A stretch of 64,000 bases of DNA from Ciona savignyi (lineage: Eukaryota > Chordata > Ascidiacea > Phlebobranchia > Cionidae): the NCBI GenBank assembly GCA_000149265.1, contig CH003229.1:699145-763144 (forward strand), read 5' to 3'. Every line of letters begins with the position of its first letter. Positions within the stretch are counted from its first letter, which is position 1. Positions 24,515 through 36,632 of this stretch are shown piece by piece. The translations under genes and the position numbers were made by a program. Under the pieces are notes generated by a model. That model was given only the letters and a program-made list of their open reading frames with translations, was not told the origin of the DNA and ran no database searches.

Positions 24515-25115
24515 GACCGATTCATATACAGCATGTGTGGCCGAATGGTTAGCGCAACTGGTTATTATACACCATTCTAAAGCGCAATAAATTAATATAC
24601 AGCATGTATGGCCAAATGGTTAATGGTTAACGAGACCGATACATATACAGCATGTGGGGCTGAAAGGTTAGCACGACTGATTCATATACAGCATGTGTGG
24701 CGAAATAGTTAGCGCAATAAATTCATATACAGCATGTATGGCCAAATGGTTAATGGTTAAAGAGACCGATACATATACAGCATGTGTGGCTGAATGGTTA
24801 GCACGACTGATTCATATACAGCATGTGTGGCCGAATGGTTAGCGAAAACGATTCATATACAGCATGTGTCGCCAAATGGTTAACGCGACCGATTCATATA
24901 CAGCATGTGTGGCCGAATGGTTAGTCCGATCGATTCATATACAGCATGTGTGGCCAAATGGTTAGCGCAAAAAAATTATATACAGTATGTGTGGCCGAAT
25001 AGTTAGCGAAAACGATTCATACACTTACACAGCATGTGTGGCCAAATGGTTAAAGCGACCGATACTTTTACAGCATGTGTGGCCAAATAGGTAAAACGAC
25101 CGATACATATACAGC
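24515..25115 (+). repeat. Tandem array of ~46-bp tRNA-like (A-box) units
   Basis: About thirteen units with the core ATACAGCATGTGTGGCCGAA followed by TGGTTAGCGCGACCGATTC. The TGGCCGAATGG part fits the RNA polymerase III A-box consensus. The same head is found in single SINE-like copies at 26690 and 57283, so this array is an amplified SINE 5' end. It starts 38 bases after the stop codon of the GT31 gene. Confidence 0.88.
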
Positions 25116-26684
25116 CAGGCGCGCCGAACGTACGAAAAGCTAGGGCATGCGAGAGTTGTGAGAAAACCAATTTCGCGACCGGCGTGCAAAAAAATGTCAG
25201 CATTAAATTGACCTAGAATGCATTTCGTGGACAATACTTCTCGTGTTTTGCATTGTTGACTTTAGACTACAACTGACATTTATGGTAATGTATCTTCATT
25301 GGTACAAAAAGCGATGCGATGATGCAAGGTGTTTTCCGAGCTCTCGCTTTAAAAAAATGTTTAGACGTCTTCGCACGATAGATGCGCTTTCGGTAAGGAG
25401 AAAGGCACTAAGCGTATTACGTGCTCTAGTGTTATTGAGTTTCTTTTGGTAGGCCTTTACACTATATAGAATATAAGATATTATAGTCGCCAGTGGTTGT
25501 TATACGCCTCTATACTAAGCTTGTGTGTATGTTTATAGCCAACCCAATCCTATAAAACTTCCTTAGCTTCCGGTTAGGTTATAACCGTCCGGTTTGCAGC
25601 CAAAGAACCGATTATAAAATAATTCAATCGACCCGACGTAAACCATTCGATTTTCGTTACTCGCGTGGAATAATCGGTAAAACAAATGTTATATTCCAAA
25701 GGTGTATGTGAGCGTTTGCAAAATCAAATGATCTTCGCAATTATAGGCGTAAAAAAGTAGTTTAAAATCAATTTTGTTAGGGCAGGCATAGATTCAACAA
25801 GGTGTTACGTACCGAGGCGAAATAAGTTTTAACGCAATTTTCGCTTTATGTTTTTAATTGATAACAGACTGTTTATACTAAAGAAACATAAGTGTACTCT
25901 CTCTTACCATTATCGTAAGTTTCGAGTGTTCGCACAAATCATCAAAAAAGATAAACGCGTCTACTCATGGCCAGGGTGCAAGTTGGAAGGCCAAGCAATG
26001 CTACTACGTACATGCTAAGCCAAAAGTTAAAACAAACAGATTAGCTTTTCTAACTGTCATTAATACACTCGCTACCGAATATAAAAATTATGCTTGAAAT
26101 ATATCTTTAACTACCTTATAAAAGCGCCTGGTTGTTTCTTAAGTTGTTGTTTCATTGACGCAATCGCCCCTGTATAATCACAGAAAAAATGCGACCAAAT
26201 ATATACGCAATACGCTATATATCGATTATAATAATATATATATTATGCATTTTACCACAAACCGTATACAAATTTGTATATGTTTTCAGCTTTAGCTTAA
26301 TCTGTGCAGTTAAGTAGTGTAAATAACTGTTTAATCGGTTTATAGAGCTGTAAAGTAAAATTATATTTCTCTCATAGTTTGTATTTTCGCGTCAGTAAAT
26401 AAGAGTATTTTTGCTTTTCGGCAAGGATTTTAATGATCGTGAAATATCCTGATCGACACAGAACTAGGGATTACCGTGTATGTTTGTAGACAAAAAACGC
26501 TTTGTTCTTTCATTGCGACGCTTGTATGTATTGCGCAGTTGAATTGTAATGCATACAGGCAATTTATGTAGATTTAGACGATCTGATATGGAAATGCGTA
26601 AAAATCAGGTGATGCTACATACTCTGGCAAAATGCCAGGGGTAGACTCGCCTACTCAACGTACCTGCGTTCGGTGCCAGTGTAT
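25116..26684. other. No well-supported gene
   Basis: Contains only weakly supported short frames, one of which (26189-26317) is listed separately because it has a TATA box. Confidence 0.4.
26189..26317 (+). CDS. Possible 42-residue hydrophobic peptide
   Basis: ATG at 26189, stop at 26315-26317. The protein starts MRPNIYAIRYISIIIIYIL and is hydrophobic throughout. A good TATA box (TATAAAAG, 26117-26124) lies 72 bases upstream. The hydrophobicity could be a by-product of AT-rich sequence, and no family is recognised. Weak candidate. Confidence 0.15.
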   Translation: MRPNIYAIRYISIIIIYILCILPQTVYKFVYVFSFSLICAVK

Positions 26685-26945
26685 ACAGCATGCGTGGCCG
26701 AATGGTTAACACCACCGATTTATATACAGCATGTGTGGTCAAATGGTTAAGCCACCGATAAATATACAGACTTACATATAAAAACGGTCTTAGCAGCGAG
26801 CCCATCCTGTGTTCGAAAATAAGTCTGGTCAAAAAATTGAAATATTGACCAAGGAATACATGGTCGAACTGTTACTGACATATACGAATTTGTATAAAAA
26901 GCTTTTAGTAGTAATCGTGTCATGGGTTCGAACCTTAGCATATTA
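26685..26945 (+). repeat. tRNA-derived SINE-like copy
   Basis: A double head (GTGGCCGAATGGTTAAC and a diverged second copy) is followed by CGAGCCCATCCTGTGTTCGA, and another B-box-like GGGTTCGAACC lies at about 26924. It shows A-box then B-box order, as in a tRNA-derived SINE. Related pieces: 31005-31030 (minus), 33040-33090 (minus), 57283-57385 and 59500-59575. Confidence 0.7.
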
Positions 26946-29280
26946 AAATAAACTTTATTGAATCAAATGATTATTGATTTTAATCTAAACGTTTTTTTTA
27001 ATTTCTGGGGGAAATCGGTTGGTAAGTTTTAAGCTAAAATTTTTGCCGCGTTTCATATGCACTGCTTAACGTGTAGCAGTCTGTTGTAGAAATCTCGATT
27101 CTTTTATTATTGCTTTATTAAGATGTTTGGTTATTGGAATATATGTCATTGTTTTTAGGTAATGCTCTTTCAGTCCGAAAACAAACGTCAAACTTGATGT
27201 AACGTTTACAAAAACTTATTTGTAAAACCATGACGTAATATAACGAATGTCGTTTTGCGGTGTTTCCATTCTTTTTTTAATTTGGTATATTTTAACGAGA
27301 AAAAAAGTAAGAAAAAATTTTAAAAAAATATTGTCATTCTTGCTTAGTTTATGAATGCGAGTCCTTGACGTAGTTTAATTGGTATGTATGTGAATCACTT
27401 TAAACTTATTTTAACACAACCGATATATCCGGGTGTCCCATAGTAACAACTCGGTTTTTGGGTATTTTGAATCTTTCATCTTAGGTAACAATGGTAAACT
27501 GCATTGTAACCAAATTTAAATCTAAGAATGCAACTTAAATCACCTAAATACCAATTTACGTACGAATACATTAGGTACGTATGGGCTATACACGGTTTTA
27601 ATGGATAAATCGTATCTTTATTTCAATTCTATTTACGCGATATCCTGATAATGATTATTTCACCCACGAAGCTGTTAAACGCGTAATACGTTATTTCAAA
27701 AGCTTCTGGGACAAACCAATTTCTGCAAAATCTCAGCGGGCCGATATAATTTTTTACTAGTATTCTGTCTCTTTTAATGATGCGGTTAAAATTAGCGATT
27801 TATGATATTCCTATCAGATTGTCTGCTTAATTAGCTATAATGGAGACTAATTTTTAAACAATTAATAAAGATTCATGATGAAAACCGTTAATGCGCGTGT
27901 TGCAGTAGGGCACATTCATAAAATCATATCTCCCAGTAGACTATATACAATTTGCAAAGGCACAGTTGCGGGCCAAAAGATTTTGCTTAGCTGTAGTTTT
28001 ATGATGTCTGTCCATAACACGTGTAAAGGGTGTAGTTTTCCTTATTACATTCATATAAAATTTAATTATTTCTCAGTAGGTTTCGCATCTAACTAGAAAA
28101 TATATATTTCACTTATTTAAATCATTCCGTAATGAAAAAAATGTCAGCTTTGAGCAGTTTTCGTATTATCCTTGCCTTGTATACAATATTTTAATTTAAT
28201 AACCCCCATAACACAGTCACTGTCGAACTTTTATTGTTTACAATTTACAAGATTTCAATGATTTAAAAAAAATAAGCAAAAGAAAACATATTGGAAACAA
28301 TACACGGGCAAGTAAAAATGTGGGTTGGCGAACACTGGTCAAGTAAAAATGGGTTGGCAACACTGGCAAGTAAATTCGTTCTTAATGACGTCAGGTTATC
28401 GACCGTTGTGACGACACTATTCGTTCGTTGTTAGTTGTACATGGAATCAAAATAGGTTTTGTATAGATACATACTGCAAAACGATATATATATTAAATTT
28501 AAAATTTACGAATTTAGTGAAGTTTGTGGATTGAAAGTCGGTGCTACTTTATCTGACTTTGTTTTTTTATGCGATCTCATGTAATTAGATTTGCCGGGAA
28601 ATAGAAATTGCTAGTTTGACTTGAAATAAGCTGATATGTTAAAATCAGGTAAACCGGCTTCGTTTACATTGTAATGAGATTGATTAATTGTAATTATCTC
28701 CCCATCCATGTTATTACTCGGGAGTGTGCGGAAATGTTACTCCGCTAGATGGCACTAGAACACATTTCCTTTGTTGCTTCTGTACACGTGACGACACAAT
28801 AGCATTTGTTAACCGAAGACGCGTGAAAATGTCCCACATCTATATTTGTAGCGGCAAAACAGACAAAGCACTGCAAATGGGAAATAAATTGTGTTACATT
28901 TCAAACTAATAAATTTATTATAAATTTAAAATATAAACAAACATGATTAGTGCAGCCCAATCTAAACAAAGGCATTGCGCCCAGAGTTTTTTATATTAAA
29001 ATTATTCATTTTTTTGGATACTAAAATTTACGTATTAATTTCCGAAACTGCACCGCAAGAAAAGTCTGCTTTTTTTCTGACTGACTGGATTAAACCGGTT
29101 GTAACTTAATACGATGCTTATCTTTATTTTCGTAGATGGGAAAACGCAAGTGTTATTGTCATTGGGCAATCGATCAATTCTTGTACTGTACTGTCTTTTC
29201 TGTGAAGTCGTTTCTATAGTTTTTTTACCCATTATACAACTGGCTTCGGATAACATCCGATTAGTGTCCTTCCAATGAAC
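26946..29280. other. No gene recognised
   Basis: AT-rich, with short frames only. None carries a recognisable domain or convincing splice sites. Confidence 0.4.
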
Positions 29281-29360
29281 CATTTAGCCAGTAGCTGGTT
29301 ACAATCGATTAACCGTTCGCCTGACAGTCGACGGTCTAATCAATTGAGCTAGCTGGCAAA
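29281..29360 (-). repeat. tRNA-like fragment
   Basis: On the minus strand it has an A-box-like TAGCTCAATTGATTAGA followed by a stem-like CCGTCGACTGTCAGGCG and GGTTAATCG. It resembles the first half of a tRNA, but no convincing T arm follows. Probably a SINE relic rather than a functional tRNA. Confidence 0.35.
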
Positions 29361-29501
29361 CTTGCAAAAATTCTGCGGACATTTGCTCTTTTTTACTGGA
29401 AGTATTCAATTGAGTTATAAGCCCAAAATTACCACAGATTACAATTTGTTGCAATTGTAGTATCATATTCCAAACTCTAGGTATGTGATAGTTGTACTTA
29501 C

Positions 29502-31134
29502 TTCGTTTTGATTGTCGGTAGCAAACGCCGACGAATTTTCGGTTGGAGTAGTTGTAAGAGCAGTACGGCGAGCATACATTCTGCGGAAATAATATATGTG
29601 TAATATAAAGTTTTAATATAATATATACTCGTACATTTATTTTGTATCTAGGCGTGGAACATTAATATGAGCATTAATCATAGGTAAAATGCAAAATATA
29701 AATATTAATAACAAGGTAAATTCCTCTTTATATAGACTAAATTTCAGCCACCAAGCATGACATTTTAAATGAAAAAATAAGGTGCATCGAGCATTCTGAT
29801 AAGAGCTACTTAAAGTAATGGGGAAAATACCACAAAACTGCTGACTTTAACCACAATACATTTCGTGTAATACGCAGATAAGTTTTGAGAATCGGACAAA
29901 TAATAAACTGGAAGAAAAACACCTCAGAATTTACCACAATAAAGATTTAAAACTTTATGTTTTAACATGTTCCTACCTTGATGGTATTATTAACCACAAC
30001 AGTCGGTCTTCGCCTCGGTCTTGTTGTTGTTGTCGGTCTCGTTGTTGTTGTCGGTCTTGTAGTTGTTGTCGGTCTTGTAGTTGTAGTCGGTCTTGTAGTT
30101 GTTGTCGGTTTTGTTGTTGTTGGTTTTGTGGGTGTTGTTGGTCTTGTGGTTGTTGTTGGTTTTGTGGTAACCGAAATAGTTGTCGTTTTTACAGTTGTCG
30201 TTACTGTTGTCGGGATTGATGGCCTTCCCGTTGTTATTACCGAATAACCGTCTGTAGATATTCCGTTCTCCGAACTAATGGGACCTCTGTTTACAAGTGG
30301 TATCTGGGCGCCTGTAATTAACAAAGGAGAATTATTTAAACGCCTTCAGCCTGCCATCTACTAACCACAAAAATAGATCTGGCTAACCGAGATTGGTACG
30401 TCGTTTATTTATATCTCCCACTTAATATGAGATATAGTTTGAGTATTTTTATTAAAACGTTCATATTTGACAGAAGTCAAATTTAGCTGAAACTTGTATA
30501 GCATCCATACCAATACAGGTGAGTATATATTGTAATTATACAAGGTTAAAATAGAAACACTTATAATTAATTAGTCACTGGTTATGCGAAATTCTACCAT
30601 TGGCAATTTCTTCTAAAAATAGTATAATTAACTAAGGAGATCTCCGGCCATTTGGACCCTGATTTTCAGTGTCGAAACTGATACTGGGCAATCATCCAAG
30701 TATATTTGTTTCCTAATTACCGATGTACTAAAATTGCGACCTTTTCGCTAAATAAAGCTTACTTTGTGTGACGTTTATCTATATCGGCCCCTTTGATGTG
30801 GTATCTCTTAAGATAAACTGATTAGATTCGCCTGGATTGGGGCAGGTCACATCACGTAAATTCAGAGACATATCTAATCAATCTAATTCCCATGGTAGTT
30901 ACGAACGTGTAGATTTGCATTTGGTCGCTTGTCTAGCAATTAAATATAAAGATTTCGTCACTAAGACCGTTTTTATTTAGAAGTCTGCATATGTATCGTT
31001 CGCTTTAACCATTCGGCCACACGACCGTACCCCTTAACTATATTGACTATTGTAATAGTTTGTAGGTTAAAAATTAAACCCTTACCTGACACGCACGCAG
31101 ATAGGACGCAGAATAAAAGAAAAATGGTCTTCAT
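29502..31134 (-). CDS. Secreted Thr/Pro-rich mucin-like protein (C-terminus unresolved)
   Basis: Three exons join in phase: 31134-31086, 30311-29977 and 29580-29502. Exon 1 is a signal peptide (MKTIFLLFCVLSACVS), split after the first base of a Gly codon by a GTAAGG donor. Exon 2 gives GAQIPLVNRGPISSENG, then a Thr/Pro/Arg/Lys tract of TTTTRP-like repeats ending RRRPTVVVNNTIK, a probable O-glycosylation domain. Exon 3 is Cys-rich (NVCSPYCSYNYSNRKFVGVC) and ends at GTAAGT in phase 1. The stop is not fixed: candidate acceptors near 29210 give a stop after a few residues, and reading through exon 3 stays open to about 29285. A likely role is mucus or a surface coat of epithelium or tunic; the family is not recognised. 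Confidence 0.65.
29995..30175 (-). repeat. Coding minisatellite in the mucin-like exon
   Basis: 18-bp units encoding TTTTRP, with shorter variants TTPTKP and TTTKP. Length polymorphism would change the number of glycosylation sites. Confidence 0.85.
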
Positions 31135-34100
31135 ATCTTTCAAGAAAGTTTAGACAGTTTTTATTTTATCTCTAAAGATCCAAACCTAAAGAAAAAAATA
31201 TGGAGTTACAATTATTTATTCTCTGTATAAATATTTAAGTATAACTAATCCATAATATAAATATTAAAAAAACACTGCTATTTTAACATTGCTTTATAAG
31301 CTCCTTATTTTTATATAAAAAAACGCTTTTTATTAAAATTTTTCAGTCATTTTATTTAATGTAATAATATATCCGGTACATACTGCTGCAACAAAAAAGC
31401 ACATCAAATAAAATTAATTACAGAAATCTTAGTTTAAAATTTTCAGTTTTTTGTCCTTTACCGCACTATGCAATATAACCTCTATTGCAGTTCTGACCAA
31501 ATAGTTTAACCTTGACGCTACGACCGCATACACATTTGTGGCCCTTGTCCGCCTGGTTACCATTTATATCTTCATGCCCACGGCGGTTACCTGTATCGCA
31601 CGTACTTTTTCGCCGTAAAATCGCTCCCAAATATGAATTGGTGCCATGCGCACACGCGTCGTTTTACGTGCGGATCTTTATTATGAGCAACGATGACTGA
31701 TTTACTGGGTAATAACTATATAAAAGTGTGAATATTAAGTTGTTTGTTTTTCGTCCTGGTGACACAGCGTTTTTAAGATACGTAACTGCTGGGATGAAAA
31801 ACGGTGTTTGCCTAGTGCGACGTCTCTTTTATATTTTCTTTGAACACACACCGCGGACGTATTAACCACATAAGTGTCACCCATGTATTTAAATATAGAT
31901 TAACAAGTGTGCGAAAATGTAATGGAATTTTAAGTAATTTAATAGTGTTTTGCAGAATAACAGGCGCTTCACAAATATGCGCAGATTTACATATGGCCTA
32001 GTTATATGTGGCGCGGATAAACGGGGAGTATAACAAATGTATTTGGAAGTCTGTCTCAGTATGGTTTGGCAAGTTTTTGGTAAAAAAACGGATATTTCGG
32101 GTTCACATTATGCAAAATCGGTATGAGTTTCTACCGGCGGCTGAGTCTGTTTTGAAGTTTCAACTGGACGCTTTTAACTCGAGCACTGACACAGTGTAAT
32201 AACATATTCCGAATAAAGACCAAGTAATATTGACATTTCTGTAAAGTAATTGTATATTTGACAGGTCATTGGAATAAATCAAAATGTTAGAACCATCGGC
32301 TAACTTTTTATCAAACTGCTTGCGATAAATTAACACAATTTATTCTGAATGTAAGAAAGGTTTAGCCTGCTAAACAAAAACCAGTTTTTGATTTCTTTAC
32401 CGATTTACGGTTTTCAAAGAATTCTGTAATCCATACTTAATAAACACAACGAGAGTTTAACATTTATCAGTGGAATTATTCTACCGCGTAAAAATAAACT
32501 GAACATGATTCATTAAAATTTCATAAATGGCGTCCTTTGTTTTTTGCACGAAGTTGTGTGTTGTGTGTGTAATACGTGAAATGCACACGTCAGCATAAAA
32601 AAATCTAGTTTGACGACTTAAAATTTGTATTAAAATTTCATTACCGAAATATCTACATTGCAAGGTGCTTAACAAAGTTTCTGACTTGTAGAATATCTTA
32701 ACTATAAAAGACATGGACAACCCACTTTTATTCTAGCCTGTCGGATGTTATTGACATGTTATGTTGCAAAACGAAATTATGATTTTACAGCTATATTTTT
32801 GCGTCGCTTGACGAAACAGTGCTTTTTGGTTTTAACCAGTATTGTACCGTATTTTTTAAATAAATGTTTTTTATAAACAGTGATAAACTGTATGTAAGTG
32901 GCGACTCAATCACTTGGCCCGCAAATCTATAAGCATAAAATTTTGGACCCTGATTCAAAAAGTGTGCTGAGCCGTGATCTATAGCTGTGTTGGCACATAA
33001 CAGCGTTTTATGGTTGTTAGGCATATTCGGCGCCAATGTTTTTTTTAACTAGGTCAAGATTCGAACCATTGAAGGGCTCGTCAAAGTTTTTTTGCATATG
33101 AGTCAATATACGAATCGGTTACGTGCTTTGTATTTAGCAAAACAAACATCTTCTTTTTCGGTTTTCGTATTCGCTTAGAGTTACGATGTCTAAATCGAAG
33201 TTGAAAGATCGTGAGAAATTCGGGGGCTCTTCGGAGAAGGATCTGATAGGGAAGACGCTAAGATGGACTTTGAAAAAGCTATTCAACAAGGTGATAATTT
33301 ACAAATGAGAATAAACACTATCCTACAAATGAGAATAAACACCACCATTTCATTCAGCACACCCATTAGCATTATTACGCAGACTAAGGGCACGAGGTAA
33401 TCTGACGATTGCATCCTTTATGCGTTTTTTATCCCAGTGAATAGGCTGAGTATCCTATATGTATTTTTCATAAAGCTTGCAGATTATGTTTACGTTTCCC
33501 CTTTCTCTCAAAACCGGCAAATATGTGCAAACGTGACACAGGACAGGAAATAGCGAAATTGTCGCGAAATTGCCGGACATTCGAGCTAGCAGTGATATAA
33601 GATACGGTGAAATTGCCACATCAACAACTGCCATATACGTACGAACATGTTGTTTGCTTTACATAGATTTGGGGTTCGGTGACCCTTTTCGAAACCAGTT
33701 GTGTGTTTTTGCCAAATCCACCTAAAACAGTTTACCTACTAAAACTTAACGCAATGAAACAACGTTTAACGTTAGTACAACTCAACCGTTTTAGGAATCT
33801 AATGCCTTGGTCGCCAATGAATTAAATAAGCGAAAATTAACAAGTTTGCCTTTTGGGATCGAACAGCTATTAAAATAAAAAACGTCAGAGTTAACACAAC
33901 CAATCGAATCCTAAAAATTGTAGACATTATTTAATTTAATAAAATATATTTTTGTTATCTTAAATATTATACTGTAATGTCAGGCCACTTATTCACTTCT
34001 CACCAAATTTGAATTACCTTGATAATTACGAATTGTTTTAATCTGTGTATATTCTTAGACCCGAAGCAATAGAATTTACGTACAGCACACAAATCAGTGG

Positions 34101-34316
34101 CAATGCCTCCTAAAATCGCTCGCAGAAGAGAGTTGTGAAAATGGCGTGTCGCCAATTTTATGGAAGGAGTTTAAAGCGACGATTAATTGAAATTGGACGA
34201 CGTATTAACGCCACCAAATTTTATTTAGTCATATTTTTATTTTATGCTGGTATTATGGGGAATTGAAAATGACAAAGGATTATGCAAATTTGGTTGTACC
34301 GATGATGGTTAATATC
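31135..34316. other. No well-supported gene
   Basis: One possible first exon, 33185-33290 (MSKSKLKDREKFGGSSEK..., Lys-rich, ending at a weak GTGATA donor), has no partner exon. Fragments of the SINE family occur near 31010 and 33060 on the minus strand. GC-rich sequence at 31510-31690 gives an open frame without recognisable content. Confidence 0.35.
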
Positions 34317-34485
34317 AGGCATGGGCAACATACGGCCCGCGGGCCTATTTGGCCTGTGACGGGATTTTGACCGACCCGCAGACTCTATCAACCATACCCT
34401 GTGATTAAGATATTGAATACTATTCCTGCAATAATCCGGTCCACCAAGGACTTCATTTTCCCACATCTGGCCCGCCGACTAGAGA
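34317..34485. mobile_element. Degraded fragment of the 685-bp hAT-like family
   Basis: In reverse orientation it matches both ends of 18062-18746: GCGGGCCAGATGTGGGAAAA at one end and CGGGCCGTATGTTGCCCA at the other. The middle is deleted. Confidence 0.75.
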
Positions 34486-34489
34486 AGTA

Positions 34490-36632
34490 TATCAACCATG
34501 TTGCACTAAAGCATGTTGCACCTTGCTAAAAAGCTTAGTAGGTTAGTATGTCGCCTTTCAACTAAAAGGGTATGCCTGTGGTAGAAATTTCCATCGTTTT
34601 ATACATTTCTATTTGATTCTTCGGTAAAAATTATTGAAATAACGTATGGGCTTCATGCAACCTATATGTTTTAACATGATAAGAGTAATTGGTTCTAATT
34701 GTTCAATACTTTAATCTTCGGCATACCGTGTTTACATATTATATATATATATACGTTGAACGATTATGCTTGGCATTTCTTCCATTTAGGCTTAAATTGA
34801 AAAATTTAAGAAAAAACTTGAATTAAACAGGAAGGTATCTTTGATGTGTCGTTTATTGCTAAAATTACACAACCATTACAATGACTGTCTGATTACCTTA
34901 TTTGGCTTAATTCGGGTACATATTATGATGACATGGCAGTTACATCGAATGAGTCAAAAAAATTCAGATTCCCGTGGTGTCACAATTCTCTTCAACCGCT
35001 ATTATGACGTCAGAACATAACTATGACGTTCAAAAGCGTCATACAGACGGCGGAGTTAAATCTGTATCTTTTAAAGCGGAATTTATAACTTCGCTGCAAT
35101 TACTGTGCATCGTAAATTACAGCGCTTTTAATTACAAAGCATATAATTAAAGTATAAATGCCCAAACAGTGATAAATAATACAGAAAGTCACTGGGTGGA
35201 AAGTCCTGCTTTAAATCAACAGTAATGAATGAATACAATTAAAGTGTCGTCTGCACAAAGATGCAATTAACCTAGAGGGAATTTACAAGGTAACGAATTC
35301 GATGGTCGTAAAGTGCTGCATGTTACATCTAATGAGGGATTTAATCGGATTATATTTGGACCATAATCATACATATATTGCAAACTTTACGATTATCAAA
35401 ATTACCTCACTAGTAATAAATGTAGGGGATTTTTTATTATTTTCACTTTTATTATTTTTATATTAACTTTTCATTTTTATTTATTATATTTATTAATATA
35501 ATTTATTATAATTATTATTATTATTTATCACATTTATTATTTTTTTATTATTTTGATTCGTATTGATTGTTTGTTAACTAAAACATGAAACGTGACTTTT
35601 TATTTAATATACGATATGATAAGCATATTTTGCCCGATGCTGTATATGAATTGTACATGTGGTCGCTATACCGCTCAGCCATACGAAAGCAGCATGTGTT
35701 TAGCTTTATACCAGTGTTTTTGTCTAGTTACTTATTTCAGATGGACTTTAGCAGAGCATAATTAAACAAAAGTGCCTATTACTGGCTGAATTACTCACAT
35801 ACTAAGATAGGGATTTTACACAAACCAAAAATATGAAGTATAGAATGGTGATTGAATTGTGGTTGTATAAGTGGTTTTAGGTTTAAAAATGTTAAGTGTA
35901 AAAAACTTCGATGCTGGGTGGCAGCTATTTTTGAGAGACCACTTTAGGAGGCGTTCAACCAATTATTCTGCCTATCTCTGTAATGCAATCCCACCTTACA
36001 TAAAGGGCTGTCACTCGAAATTCTGACATAGGAAGTCTTAGATTTTTTGCCAAGAATGCAACACACCCCGGAAACGAAATAGTGCACGTATAGCAATTGA
36101 TTAATGGCCTAACCACTCGGACAATCGCTTTCGACCGATCCAGTGATCCTGGATTCGACGGTGAGCGACCGTATAAACCAGTGAAACAAAATGGGTTGAG
36201 AAACCCTGGTATAAACGAATACACCGACAAAATTCTACTGAATAAATTGACGAATAATTTCACTCAAGATTCTTATTAATCAGCTCAATTAAATATAGCA
36301 GAACTTACAAACAGTGTTTAAAATAAAAAAGAATAAATATACATGCAGCGCCCGTAACGTTAACAGCGTAATCCAGCCAAAACGATAAAATTAAATTAGC
36401 GACGCCGCCGTGAACGGTCTAATGACACACAAAGAATATGTATTGATATTTGGCTAACAATATGTGTGGTTCTGCATCGCCTAAAATTCTCCGGCTGATT
36501 AGGTGGGTTTTGAGTGTCCGCAGTTCACAGTTTAATAGTTAAGTATCCAGATTTAAGTATTTTAAGGGAAAGACGGGAGCAAAATAGGTTAGTTTAATGC
36601 TATAATGATATAGAAAACGAAACAATTTTAGT
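34490..36632. other. No gene; dispersed repeat pieces
   Basis: 35400-35560 is a very AT-rich TTATTA/TTTATTA low-complexity run. 35940-36075 begins with AGGAGGCGTTCAACCAATTA and matches 42190-42310 and the edges of 54575-54962. (TA)n lies at 34738-34754. Confidence 0.55.

Noticed and set aside
24515-25115. CRISPR-like array of spaced repeats
   Set aside because: Units are degenerate tandem copies without unique spacers, in a eukaryotic context; they are a SINE-head minisatellite.
25243-25452. Arg/Lys-rich 69-residue frame next to the A-box array
   Set aside because: It looks cationic, but has no signal peptide, no acidic tail exon and no splice support, so it was not added to the peptide family.
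29035-29283. Minus-strand frame with two Cys as the last exon of the mucin-like gene
   Set aside because: Candidate acceptors near 29210 join in a different frame and stop after about eight residues, so this frame is not supported as the C-terminus.
30000-30247. Val/Gly-rich plus-strand protein
   Set aside because: Antisense shadow of the Thr-rich minisatellite exon.
36097-36150. tRNA-Ser or tRNA-Leu gene
   Set aside because: An A-box-like GTCCGAGTGGTTAGGCC is present on the minus strand, but no matching T arm or acceptor stem follows.
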